Under the pieces are notes generated by a model, which had not been told where the DNA came from, ran no database searches, and worked only from the letters and a program-made list of their open reading frames with translations. Of a stretch of DNA of 9,417 nucleotides, positions 1 through 7,765 are shown one piece after another (position 1 is the stretch's first letter; every line of letters begins with the position of its first letter). The stretch is from Bacillota bacterium. Lineage in GTDB: Bacteria > Bacillota > DTU065. The stretch lies in NCBI GenBank assembly GCA_012842235.1, contig DUTE01000300.1, positions 1-9,417 of the forward strand, read 5' to 3'. Made by a program: the position numbers and the translations under genes.

Positions 1-2
1 AA

Positions 3-2393
3 CTAATTAAACTTGGTGAAGTGGCCGATGTTAAAGAGGTTTACAGATCAAGTGGCCAATACACTACCATTAATGGTTCCCCTGCTATTGTTGTTAGTAT
101 CTTTAAGTCTGCTGATGCTAATACTGTAAGAACATCACGGGAAGTAAGAAAGAAGATAGAAGAGCTCTCTTTAGGTGATATAGAGATTGAAAAGCTTTTT
201 GATCAAAGTGATTATATTGAAGATGCCTTGAGAGCTTTAGCACTAAATGGGCTTTTTGGGGCAATTTTAGCAGTAGCTGTACTCTACTTCTTTTTAAGAA
301 ACTGGCGCACAACAATAGTTACAGCAATTGCGATTCCTTTTTCGGTTATAGTAACCTTTACCATTATGTATGCTACAGGTGTCAACATCAACCTTATCAG
401 TTTAGGTGGCCTAGCCCTTGGTCTAGGAATGCTTGTGGATAATTCAATTGTGGTTTTAGAGAATATCTACAGAAAAAGACAAGAAGGAGCTTCGCAAATT
501 GAGGCAGCAGTCGAAGGAACAAGTGAGGTTGGCATGGCAATTACAGCTTCAACCTTAACAACATTAGTTGTCTTTTTACCTGTTGTCTTTATGAGTACAC
601 TTGCAGGACATATCTTCCGCGAGCTTGCCTTAACAGTGTCATTTTCTCTAGCTAGTTCACTAATAGTTGCTTTAACTATCGTACCTCTTTTGGCCTCAAG
701 AATTATTGTTTTTGACAAAAAAGATTTCCATGAGAACAAGGATATAACTAAAGGATTTACCGGCTTTCAGTATCGCTACGGAAAAAGGCTAGAAAAAGTA
801 CTCGAAGAACCTGCTAAATGGCTTTGGATCACAGCAGGAGCAGTTGTATTGAGTCTTCTTTTAATCCCTTTTATGAACTTTGAGATGTTACCTGAAGAAA
901 ATATCAATCAAGTCTCTGTTTCTTTAGAGCTTCCTCCGGGAACTCCTGCAGACAAAACTATTGAGGTTATTAAGGAGATAGAGCCAGAGATAACTAATAT
1001 CGATCATGTAGAAAAGGTATATACTAGAGCAGGCAAAAGCACTGAACTAAGTATTGATAGTATAGCTTCAGGGGCTAAAGATAACCGGGCCAATATGTTA
1101 GTATTATTGGAAAATCCTCGAGATGTTTTTGCTAAACAAGTAGATGTAAACAAAGTAGCTGACCAAATCCGGGCAGTGATCGATGATGCTACAAAGAAGT
1201 ATCCAGAATTAGAATCAAAAGTCTCAGTAGATAGTCTTCTTGCTCAGGCAGGTTTAGAGACTAGTGTGACTGTTAAAGTAAAAGGTAGTAAAGATGAAGA
1301 GGTAGAAAGTGTTGCCAAAGAGATTATGCAAGAGCTTAAAAACTGGCCAGAGTTTGCCTCTGTTAGCTGGTCATACTCTGAGCAAGAACCTCTATTAAAC
1401 CTTGATATAGATACAGCTAAAGTCTTAATGGGTGGTCAGATCTCCGGACAGCTTGCTATGTCAGTTAGGCAGGCTATTGTCGGTGAAAATGCGGGAAGAA
1501 TAAGCTTAGGTGGCAGTAGAGTACCTATTGTCATAAAAGCTCACGATCAAAGTGTTAAGACACTCTCTGATTTAGAGGATCTGTATTTCCCCGGCTCTAT
1601 TAGTCTTGGTGAAGGTCCTTCACTTGGCCTTAGATTAGGAAATGTAGTCTCTGTAGAAAAAACCACAGCACCTTTGTTTTTACAAAAAGAGGGTGGAGAA
1701 AGAGTTATAGAAGTAACAGGGATTCCTGCTACAGATCTTTCTGGGAAAGCCAACAAGAAAATTCGTCATTATCTAAAGGATCTAGAACTACCACAAGGTG
1801 TATCTGCAGAAGTAGGTGGGCTAGAAAAGATCAGAGCAAGTGCCTATAGAGACCTATTCTACGCTGCACTTTTGGCTCTATCACTTGTTTATATGGTTAT
1901 GGCGTCTCAGTTTGAAGCCTTACGTCTACCACTTATTATTATGGTAACTATGCCACTTGCTTTAATAGGTGCTCTAGTGTTTATCTTCTTATACAGTCAG
2001 ACTCTATCTATACCAGCACTTATTGGTATGATTATTCTTGCAGGTATTGTTGTTAATAACGGTATTGTACTTGTAGATTATATTAACCAATTAAGAAAGA
2101 GTGGTTTAGAACTAAGGGAAGCAGTATTAAAAGGTTCTAAAGATAGATTAAGAGCTATTCTTATGACAGCTCTAACAACGATCTTAGGGCTTTTGCCAAT
2201 GGCTCTTAGTTTAGGAAGTTCGACAAATATTCAGGTGCCTATGGCTGTAAGTGTAATGGGTGGCTTAATCACAGCGACTTTCCTAACTCTATTTATCATT
2301 CCTTGCATTTACATCCAGATAGGAAAGGTGGAAGACAGAAAAAATGAAAGACAGAGCCTTCATAATACTAATTCTACTGAGTCTATCAATTAG
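3..2393 (+). CDS. RND-family (HAE1/AcrB-like) efflux transporter, 5'-truncated by the window edge
   Basis: This is an inner-membrane, proton-driven exporter of the resistance-nodulation-division superfamily. The frame is open from the first bases (LIKLGE precedes the GTG at 21, giving the familiar KLGEVADV stretch), so that GTG is internal and the true start lies outside the window. Counting residues from the GTG, TM2-TM12 are visible: TM2 about 73-92, TM3-TM4 about 97-147, TM5-TM6 about 173-228, TM7 about 265-285, then the second periplasmic domain, and TM8-TM12 about 612-768. TM4 carries GMLVDNSIVVLENI, with Asp140 in the proton-relay position and Asn141 where AcrB has a second Asp. TM10 reads AGIVVNNGIVLVDY, like SwrC-type pumps, without the AcrB lysine. 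About 790 of the usual 1,020-1,050 residues are present, so roughly 230-260 are missing. The substrate cannot be read from sequence. The last 50 bp overlap the next gene, which suggests an operon. The family call is very secure. Confidence 0.95.
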   Translation, partial: LIKLGEVADVKEVYRSSGQYTTINGSPAIVVSIFKSADANTVRTSREVRKKIEELSLGDIEIEKLFDQSDYIEDALRALALNGLFGAILAVAVLYFFLRNWRTTIVTAIAIPFSVIVTFTIMYATGVNINLISLGGLALGLGMLVDNSIVVLENIYRKRQEGASQIEAAVEGTSEVGMAITASTLTTLVVFLPVVFMSTLAGHIFRELALTVSFSLASSLIVALTIVPLLASRIIVFDKKDFHENKDITKGFTGFQYRYGKRLEKVLEEPAKWLWITAGAVVLSLLLIPFMNFEMLPEENINQVSVSLELPPGTPADKTIEVIKEIEPEITNIDHVEKVYTRAGKSTELSIDSIASGAKDNRANMLVLLENPRDVFAKQVDVNKVADQIRAVIDDATKKYPELESKVSVDSLLAQAGLETSVTVKVKGSKDEEVESVAKEIMQELKNWPEFASVSWSYSEQEPLLNLDIDTAKVLMGGQISGQLAMSVRQAIVGENAGRISLGGSRVPIVIKAHDQSVKTLSDLEDLYFPGSISLGEGPSLGLRLGNVVSVEKTTAPLFLQKEGGERVIEVTGIPATDLSGKANKKIRHYLKDLELPQGVSAEVGGLEKIRASAYRDLFYAALLALSLVYMVMASQFEALRLPLIIMVTMPLALIGALVFIFLYSQTLSIPALIGMIILAGIVVNNGIVLVDYINQLRKSGLELREAVLKGSKDRLRAILMTALTTILGLLPMALSLGSSTNIQVPMAVSVMGGLITATFLTLFIIPCIYIQIGKVEDRKNERQSLHNTNSTESIN

Positions 2394-3378
2394 TGTTTTA
2401 GCTTCAGACTTAAAACCTGAAGGTTATGCAGCCTATCTCAACGATGGTGAGAGTAATTTTCTTTTAGGTGTAGGTTTTAGTTTCGCTAAAAAAAACTACA
2501 CGCACAGCCTGCGTTTTGCAGGCTTTGGTGAGACAGTAAAAAACAGTGATAAGGGACAGTGGCCAGATAGATATCTTCTAGTATATAATCTCGATGGTTT
2601 TCATTTCTACCCGGGATTAGGGTTTGTTAAAAATAATTTTGATCTTTTTAGGTTAAGTGATGCAGGTAACTTAAATGGGACCTATGGTGGTATGTATAAT
2701 GTTTATGCTGCACTCTTAACTGTTACAGCCCAGCTTAAGCTAATGAAGGTTCCCGAAGGTTTTTCTAGAAAAGCCTTTGAGCTTACCTCAGAAAATGCTT
2801 TAGCTACTACTGATCCGTTTCTGTCTTTGTATGACATGCGAGAAGGGATTAGTGCCTATGGTACACTTCGCTATAAATCCAAGCCTAATGCAATTTATGA
2901 GGGTGGCTATTTTGGCAATTTTACGGGAAACAGTTTAAACAACCTTTGGCTTAAATGGCTTATTCCTGATTTTGCCTATGGCTCAGCGGCTTTTGGTGCA
3001 GGTATTGAAATGGGTGAGATGGGTTTTGTTCCCCCTGGACTGTATTTCTTAGCAGACTATTCAGTACCACTAAACAACCTTTTAAGTCTAAGTTTAAGCA
3101 TGTGTTATGGTAGTTTAAGAAAAGATCAAAATTGGGTCTTTGATGCTCATAGCTCAAGCCGTTTGAGTCTTCTTCTAGATACTGATACCTCACAGCTAAC
3201 ACTAGTTTCAGGCTGGGAGAGCTTAACAAATCAGGGCTGGAGCGGTGAAAACCAAACAGGTTATGGGGATTTTAAGTGGAAGATAGAATATCTTCGCAAA
3301 GACAGTTGGCCATTTAAAATCTTTGCTAGCAAAGACACGAAAAAAGATTTTTCCCTTGGTTTAAGCTATAAGTTTTAA
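2344..3378 (+). CDS. Exported beta-rich protein, probable outer-membrane beta-barrel (344 aa), family not recognised
   Basis: I do not recognise a named family. Residues 1-20 form a classical signal peptide (MKDRAFIILILLSLSISVLA, then SD). The mature part alternates short beta-strand-like runs rich in Tyr, Phe, Gly and Leu, for example TLRYKSK near 174, FGAGIEMG near 217, GLYFLADYSVPL near 232 and SRLSLLLDT near 272. It ends in SLGLSYKF: a final strand with C-terminal Phe, the usual recognition signature of BAM-assembled outer-membrane proteins. The ATG at 2344 is supported by AGGAAAGGTGG at 2321-2331 and by the signal peptide that follows it. The start lies inside the 3' end of the RND gene (50-bp overlap), so translation is probably coupled and the protein may serve the same envelope process. 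It is not TolC-like (no long helices). Alternatives are a periplasmic beta-rich protein or a surface protein. The export call is strong, the barrel call moderate. Confidence 0.8.
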   Translation: MKDRAFIILILLSLSISVLASDLKPEGYAAYLNDGESNFLLGVGFSFAKKNYTHSLRFAGFGETVKNSDKGQWPDRYLLVYNLDGFHFYPGLGFVKNNFDLFRLSDAGNLNGTYGGMYNVYAALLTVTAQLKLMKVPEGFSRKAFELTSENALATTDPFLSLYDMREGISAYGTLRYKSKPNAIYEGGYFGNFTGNSLNNLWLKWLIPDFAYGSAAFGAGIEMGEMGFVPPGLYFLADYSVPLNNLLSLSLSMCYGSLRKDQNWVFDAHSSSRLSLLLDTDTSQLTLVSGWESLTNQGWSGENQTGYGDFKWKIEYLRKDSWPFKIFASKDTKKDFSLGLSYKF

Positions 3379-3437
3379 CACGAAAAAAGAAATCTAGTAG
3401 CTAGACCATAGGGATAGAATCATATAGTTGATTAATA

Positions 3438-3470
3438 AAATGTCCTGGGAAGTAGATTCCCAGGACATTT
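3438..3470. terminator. Bidirectional intrinsic terminator between convergent genes
   Basis: A perfect 14-bp stem (AAATGTCCTGGGAA at 3438-3451 with its complement at 3457-3470) closes a 5-nt loop (GTAGA). The A/T ends of the stem give a T-rich flank in both directions. It lies 59 bp after the stop of the rightward outer-membrane-type gene and 1 bp from the stop of the leftward glycosidase gene, so it can end both transcripts. Confidence 0.85.
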
Positions 3471-3471
3471 G

Positions 3472-6258
3472 TTATTTGGAAGCAAATTGTATTTGCCAAT
3501 TGACTAGTGTTGTTTTAGCTGATGTTAATTTAATTCTTGTTAAACTAGGCTCTTCACTAGTAGAAACAGAAACGCCGTCGGCTTTAGCCCTAACCAATTT
3601 ATAATTATTTGGAACAGCGATACGAAGTTCATAGTTATCACCTGCGATCACTTCACTAGTTCCAGACAGTACTAAGTGTTCTTGATCCCAGATAACGGTT
3701 TTTACATCAACAGCACCTTGAGAAATGTGGCGATTAGTGGAAATTAATTGTGGTCTGCCTAAATCGGCAACGATTGCTAGGATATTTACACTAAAAGGTC
3801 TTGGTGAGAGCGTTATTTTATCTTCTAGAAGACCAAGATAACAATCTTCCCAGAAATCGAAGACATGATATTTGTTAGCAGGAAGTTGTAATTCGGTAAA
3901 GCTAATTTCCGTAATCAGCTCAGGTTTTTGCAAGTGGTCAATAATTGGTTTAACTTTATGGTTTCTAGAGAGATAAGTGTTAAACTTAGGCACATTATCT
4001 AAAAGGACATGCATACTGACAGAACCATTACCATTGTGGCCAGTTTCTAAACCAGCAATACCTTCAAGTCTTACATAATCTTCACTTAGCTCAAGCACTA
4101 TCTTACTAGGGGCATGAGCTGCAAAGCCATGTTTATAGCTTTGCCCGGCAATATTAATAGGTTTACCTTCAGAATTAGTATTGATCACTTTAAGACCCCA
4201 GGCAACATCGTAACTGATAATTCTTACTCCTGGTGGGTTATCAGAGAGGTAATAAACAGATCCATCAGCTTTAGTAATTTTAAGATCAGCCCATTGTGCC
4301 CAATCACCTAAGTTATTATCAGCACCATCTGTAGCTAATAGTTCGATTTTCTTTACATCGTTTAGTTCTAAAGCAAAATCTGTGACTTCCTTGGCAGGTT
4401 GGCTCAGTTCAAGAGCAACCTTTTCTTTTAAGATAGCTTTTTGCTGAGGATCCTTAAGGATCTGGTCTATCTCACTGTCAGTTAGCTGTTTACCCTCTAA
4501 TAGACCAATTATTTTAGCGGCATGTTGATTATTAGGTCTCATATTGCGATAGGCTTCTAATTCTTCAGACCACTGATAGATAGCGGCAACATACCAATTA
4601 CTCCAATCTTTTGATATGGAATTAAGGATGACAGATGGACGGTTTCTTTGGTTTGTATCCCAAGGGTATAATTCAACCGGATAGGTAGAAAGAGTAGGCA
4701 TGGAACGCTTGAGTATTTCCACCCGCTCCTTGGGTAATTGATACATAAAGTCAGAAGCCATAAATGTTTGGCCAGTTAAGGTAACCATCGAAGCAAGCAT
4801 TTTTGCTTCATCTTCTGTGAGTGGAGAACGTACACAGACTGTATCTGGGTCACACCACCAAGCTAGACCATTGGTAAATCCCCATCTAAAAACAGTATCT
4901 ATAATGATACGACTGCCAGCCCAACTAGCACCCATATCGCCACCGGTTCGGCTGCCGTCCATGATACCGACACCTTCAAGAGGAACACCATAGCAACCTA
5001 ATAGAAACCCCGTTGGCCCGAGAATATCTTTAATATTTTTGAGGCTTAAGCGGTATGCTTCTACACCTGAAAAAGAGGGATCAGAAAAAACTATTTTGTA
5101 ATCTTGATATAAATTGGCAATGCGTGGCTGATCATCGATCTTAAGATATTCAAAACCCCAGTCATTAACGATCATTTCTAGCAGAGGTCGATAGTAGTTA
5201 TTAAGTGCATCTTGATTAGTTACATCTACTACATACATAGCCCGATTATCAGGGGCCCAGTCGGTATGCTTAACAGGTGAACCATCTCGGTAATGGAGGA
5301 AATAATCTGGATTGGCGTTATATAGATCGTCTCGGTCAATTTTTTGGGGAATTAACCAGATACCTGGCCGCATATGATTTTCTTTAACAATATCAGCAAT
5401 TTGTTTCATACCACTAGGGAACTTATTATTGGTGTTAAACCAATCTCTTCCACCAGAAGTATGGGGATTTTTGTCTTGAGCTTGCCAACCATCGTCTAAT
5501 TGAACCCATTCTACGCCATAATCACGAAGGTTTTGAGCCAACCAAATCACATTTTTTTCCCACTCTTTAGCGGTAATGTTTTGGTAATAGGAATACCAAC
5601 TACACCAACCAGTTGGAGCAGTGTCAAACTCTTCTCTATTAAGCGGTATAAAGTAATTTATACCCTGTTTTTTTATTACATCTCTCCGTATCCAGATTCT
5701 TACCATGTCTTTACCACTAGCAGTAACTGTTAGATTATGAGAACCATCTACAAATTTAAAACCATCCAATTCTAGCCCTTGATCTAAGTGAGGATCATAA
5801 AGAGAATTAGCAGCAGGTGATAAACTTTCGCCACTTCTTACATGATAAATACGTTCATCTCGAGCAGAGTTTAAGCGACAAAGAAGAGGATTTTTGCCCC
5901 AAGATGGGTTACCAGTTAAAGATATCTCTGGCTCTAAATCAATCCTTGCTAAAGAATCTTGTGGTGTATCAGCTAGAATTATAGTCAGTTCGCTAATGCG
6001 TTTCTTGTCTTCATCAAGTAATCCTATTATTATTTGTCGGTGTGTTGGTTCAAAATAGTCATCTTCTAAACACATATGCAACACATTTTCCTTAAATTGA
6101 GCAGTTACATCTTTTAGTAAAACGTTTTCACCATAGCAAAGTGTAAAGCAATTATCTTCAACTTTTAGATTCCATGCCAACTCTTTGGCATAAACTCGCA
6201 CTGGAAAAGCAGCTAAAACAAGAAGCAACAATAATAGCCTAGGAAACATATTACTCAT
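3472..6258 (-). CDS. Secreted alpha-galactosidase-like glycoside hydrolase (GH27/GH36 clan) with inserted NPCBM module, 928 aa
   Basis: This is predicted to hydrolyse alpha-galactosides or related alpha-linked sugars outside the cytoplasm. Residues 1-24 are a Leu-rich signal peptide ending VYA, with no lipobox. After an N-terminal beta domain (about 25-205), the TIM barrel shows GWCSWYSYY (217-225), QLDDGW (253-258), YLKIDD (371-376; Asp375 as likely nucleophile), MDGSRTGGD (433-441; Asp441 as likely acid/base) and LAWWCDPD (465-472). The C-terminal beta-sandwich begins near NWYVAAIYQW (554-563). It is interrupted by a helical stretch (about 575-630) and an NPCBM-like domain (about 635-755; SYKHGFAAHAPSKI at 707-720), then resumes at KYHVFDFWED (796-805) and runs to the end. 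The ATG at 6258 is favoured by a run of seven G on the minus strand 6 nt upstream; a second ATG at 6249 is possible. Both catalytic acids are present, so the enzyme is probably active; alpha-N-acetylgalactosaminidase activity is an alternative. The gene stands alone. Confidence 0.9.
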   Translation of the reverse strand: MSNMFPRLLLLLLVLAAFPVRVYAKELAWNLKVEDNCFTLCYGENVLLKDVTAQFKENVLHMCLEDDYFEPTHRQIIIGLLDEDKKRISELTIILADTPQDSLARIDLEPEISLTGNPSWGKNPLLCRLNSARDERIYHVRSGESLSPAANSLYDPHLDQGLELDGFKFVDGSHNLTVTASGKDMVRIWIRRDVIKKQGINYFIPLNREEFDTAPTGWCSWYSYYQNITAKEWEKNVIWLAQNLRDYGVEWVQLDDGWQAQDKNPHTSGGRDWFNTNNKFPSGMKQIADIVKENHMRPGIWLIPQKIDRDDLYNANPDYFLHYRDGSPVKHTDWAPDNRAMYVVDVTNQDALNNYYRPLLEMIVNDWGFEYLKIDDQPRIANLYQDYKIVFSDPSFSGVEAYRLSLKNIKDILGPTGFLLGCYGVPLEGVGIMDGSRTGGDMGASWAGSRIIIDTVFRWGFTNGLAWWCDPDTVCVRSPLTEDEAKMLASMVTLTGQTFMASDFMYQLPKERVEILKRSMPTLSTYPVELYPWDTNQRNRPSVILNSISKDWSNWYVAAIYQWSEELEAYRNMRPNNQHAAKIIGLLEGKQLTDSEIDQILKDPQQKAILKEKVALELSQPAKEVTDFALELNDVKKIELLATDGADNNLGDWAQWADLKITKADGSVYYLSDNPPGVRIISYDVAWGLKVINTNSEGKPINIAGQSYKHGFAAHAPSKIVLELSEDYVRLEGIAGLETGHNGNGSVSMHVLLDNVPKFNTYLSRNHKVKPIIDHLQKPELITEISFTELQLPANKYHVFDFWEDCYLGLLEDKITLSPRPFSVNILAIVADLGRPQLISTNRHISQGAVDVKTVIWDQEHLVLSGTSEVIAGDNYELRIAVPNNYKLVRAKADGVSVSTSEEPSLTRIKLTSAKTTLVNWQIQFASK

Positions 6259-7162
6259 ACCTAACCCCCCCTGTTAATCAGCATTTCCAAAGTATTTATC
6301 AATCTCCTGCTAACTGCAGAAAAACAATTAGAAATGCATGTATTTCAGCTGCTTTTGTCTACTGCCTGATAAAAGATGTTCTGGTCTTAATCCTAGACTT
6401 AGAGTACCAAACCAATTAATCTTAAAGAGTTTTGTGCCAGAATTATATTTGGGTCTAAATGATTACCTTATCTAAGAAGGGAAAACAAAAGATATCCCTA
6501 AATCTACTATACTAATATGTTTACACTATGAAGCAGTGGGCTTTAGCGAGATGGATGTTACATACAAACAAATTAAAGCTAAATATACCAATGCGATTGT
6601 AGAATTACGGCTAACAAGGGTATAGGAAAACATTAAGTTGTCAGCGATAACAAATACAATATATTTCCTATAGGTACAGAGACCTTAGAGGTTGAAATTT
6701 ATACAGAAAAGACTCATCTTCAATATTGCATAGAAATAGTGGGAATATGGACTTTTTAATAAAACATAAAATATTTGTATACATTCGGGCAAAAAAAGGA
6801 TATTAGCTGTTAAAGACGAAATTCTAGTTTACAAACATATTTTTTAACGAGAATCAGTTAATTTTACTTAAGAATCAGCTGCTTCGATGTGTTCTATTAA
6901 CTTATCTGAAACCAATTCTAGGGTTTGATTTCATTAGAAGATAGTTGGGGTTAAATGTGTTTTGTCGAAAACATATTGTAATAAGTGGGTTGGTGATATT
7001 CTAAGTATTGCAAAAGATTGTAGTGTAATGATAGAATACGCTATCTAGGTTTGAAAATTCTATATTTTTTTTGTAACCAACCACATAATTACAAGACCAA
7101 TAGACATACAGCTGTCACTTCTATCTGCTAATCTATTATTAGGATATCTCTAAGGGTGGTGG
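6259..7162. other. Roughly 900-bp gap with no convincing gene
   Basis: Stops are frequent on both strands. The end next to 6258 must hold the promoter of the leftward glycosidase gene, but I could not choose a -10/-35 pair. Two short plus-strand stretches without initiation signals look somewhat protein-like: 6476-6622 (about 49 codons, including EMDVTYKQIKAKYTNAIVEL) and 6637-6756 (40 codons, including DNKYNIFPIGTETLEVEIYT). They are in different frames and could be remnants of a decayed gene. A minus-strand stretch at 6328-6462 (44 codons, including GTLSLGLRPEHLLSGSRQ) is similarly ambiguous. A 9-bp inverted repeat, TATAGGAAA (6621-6629) with TTTCCTATA (6664-6672), may be chance. No tRNA, rRNA or transposase was seen. 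Confidence 0.5.
7112..7139 (+). promoter_or_regulatory. Possible sigma-70-type promoter of the small membrane-protein gene
   Basis: CTGTCA (7112-7117, four of six bases of the -35 consensus) and TATTAT (7134-7139, five of six of the -10) are 16 bp apart. Transcription would start near 7146, just ahead of the purine-rich GGGTGG at 7154-7159 that precedes the membrane-protein gene. In AT-rich DNA such matches occur by chance, so this is tentative. Confidence 0.3.
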
Positions 7163-7552
7163 TTGCTGTTGTTAGGAACTGTAATTGGGCTTCTTGGAGG
7201 ACTAGGTGGTGTGGGTGGAGCTGCCTTGTCTTTGGGGTTAGGGGTAATAGGTTATCTCTTTGAGATACCAGGGAGCTCTGTTTGCTTAAGTGATGCAATT
7301 ATTCTTTTAGTTTTAGCATTTCTTGGTGCATCAGGTGGTCTTGCAGGATTTTATCGACCAAAACTAGGTGCTTTGTTGCAGTTTCTTGCTGCATTAGGTG
7401 GTATTTTGGTCTCTTTTTTACTATGGGTAATACCTTTTGTACTTTTTGTTGCAGGTGCCTTGGCATTAATTACTAACGCTAACAGGAAAAAGGACAAAAA
7501 ATATTATGGTGTAGGTAAAATACCAATACAATCATATTGGAATCTGAAATAG
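7163..7552 (+). CDS. Small multi-spanning membrane protein (about 129 aa), DUF4064-like
   Basis: Almost the whole protein is hydrophobic and Gly-rich. There are about four membrane helices: roughly 3-32 (one long or two short spans, with GLLGGLGGVGGAA), 42-63, 68-90 and 90-104. A basic, polar cytoplasmic tail follows (NANRKKDKKYYGVG). The pattern of Gly-rich first helix, PKLGALLQ between helices, then WVIPFVLFVAGALALI resembles DUF4064-type small membrane proteins, whose function is unknown. No ATG is available: an in-frame TAA at 7151-7153 leaves TTG at 7163 or TTG at 7169. The latter is better spaced (9 nt) from GGGTGG at 7154-7159. The N-terminus therefore looks short for the family and might be eroded. 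It is probably monocistronic, since a strong terminator contains its stop codon. The membrane-protein call is secure; the exact start and the family are not. Confidence 0.75.
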   Translation: MLLLGTVIGLLGGLGGVGGAALSLGLGVIGYLFEIPGSSVCLSDAIILLVLAFLGASGGLAGFYRPKLGALLQFLAALGGILVSFLLWVIPFVLFVAGALALITNANRKKDKKYYGVGKIPIQSYWNLK

Positions 7553-7587
7553 CTAAAGTGGTTAAAAACCACTTTAGCTATTTTTTT
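7548..7587 (+). terminator. Strong intrinsic terminator of the small membrane-protein gene
   Basis: A perfect 16-bp stem (AATAGCTAAAGTGGTT at 7548-7563, complement at 7567-7582) has a 3-nt AAA loop. Its last two T begin a run of seven T ending at 7587. The TAG stop codon (7550-7552) lies inside the left arm, so ribosomes finishing the gene would cover part of the stem. Confidence 0.92.
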
Positions 7588-7635
7588 GAATTTCATACAT
7601 AAAGAAGCAGGATTTTTTTCTAAAACACGGAAGTT

Positions 7636-7663
7636 TAAAATAGTGCTAAGGGAACGTTTTCTT
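7636..7663 (+). promoter_or_regulatory. Possible -10 element followed by a LacI-family-type operator
   Basis: TAAAAT at 7636-7641 matches five of six -10 bases, with only a poor T-rich -35 region upstream. Seven bases further is the imperfect palindrome AAGGGAACGTTTTCTT (7648-7663; six of eight positions symmetric about the central CG at 7655/7656). AACGTT-centred palindromes are typical binding sites of LacI-family regulators. Its placement over the predicted transcription start would suit repression of the CBM9-like/GDPD operon. No regulator gene lies in the window. Confidence 0.35.
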
Positions 7664-7734
7664 GAGAGGCGGTAGGTGAAGAAGGCAGATTCAAGATAAC
7701 TTATTAAAAGGTTATTCGTTTATTCCGAATCAAA

Positions 7735-7746
7735 AGAAACGTTTCT
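7735..7746 (+). promoter_or_regulatory. Perfect LacI-family-type operator AGAAACGTTTCT
   Basis: This is a perfect 12-bp palindrome with a central CG at 7740/7741, in the leader of the CBM9-like gene and about 50 bp before its start codon. Centre-to-centre distance to the imperfect copy at 7648-7663 is 85 bp, near eight helical turns, which would place both on the same face of DNA. A diffuse match, TAAATAACGTTTGTTA (8453-8468, six of eight symmetric), occurs at the boundary between the two operon genes. Confidence 0.45.
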
Positions 7747-7765
7747 AGCTATTTTGGGGGAGATC

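Noticed and set aside
21..23. GTG as the start codon of the RND gene
   Set aside because: The frame is open upstream to the window edge and encodes LIKLGE, which fits the family; about 230-260 N-terminal residues are missing, so this is an internal Val codon.
118..1756. Minus-strand open frames inside the RND gene (118-315, 467-739, 1547-1756)
   Set aside because: They are antisense to a well-conserved transporter and show no recognisable domain or ribosome-binding site.
2960..3229. Minus-strand 89-codon open frame inside the outer-membrane-type gene
   Set aside because: Antisense to a gene with a signal peptide and a typical C-terminus; the sequence looks random.
4114..5733. Plus-strand open frames inside the glycosidase gene (4114-4311, 5500-5733)
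   Set aside because: They mirror conserved GH and NPCBM coding sequence and have no features of their own.
6259..6420. A defined promoter for the leftward glycosidase gene
   Set aside because: Several AT-rich hexamers are possible, but no -35/-10 pair with sound spacing stood out.
6937..7044. Minus-strand 36-codon stretch (including ISPTHLLQYVFDKTHLTPTIF in part)
   Set aside because: It first seemed to be a longer decayed gene, but careful framing shows a stop at 7045-7047 and two consecutive stops at 6931-6936; this is too short to support.
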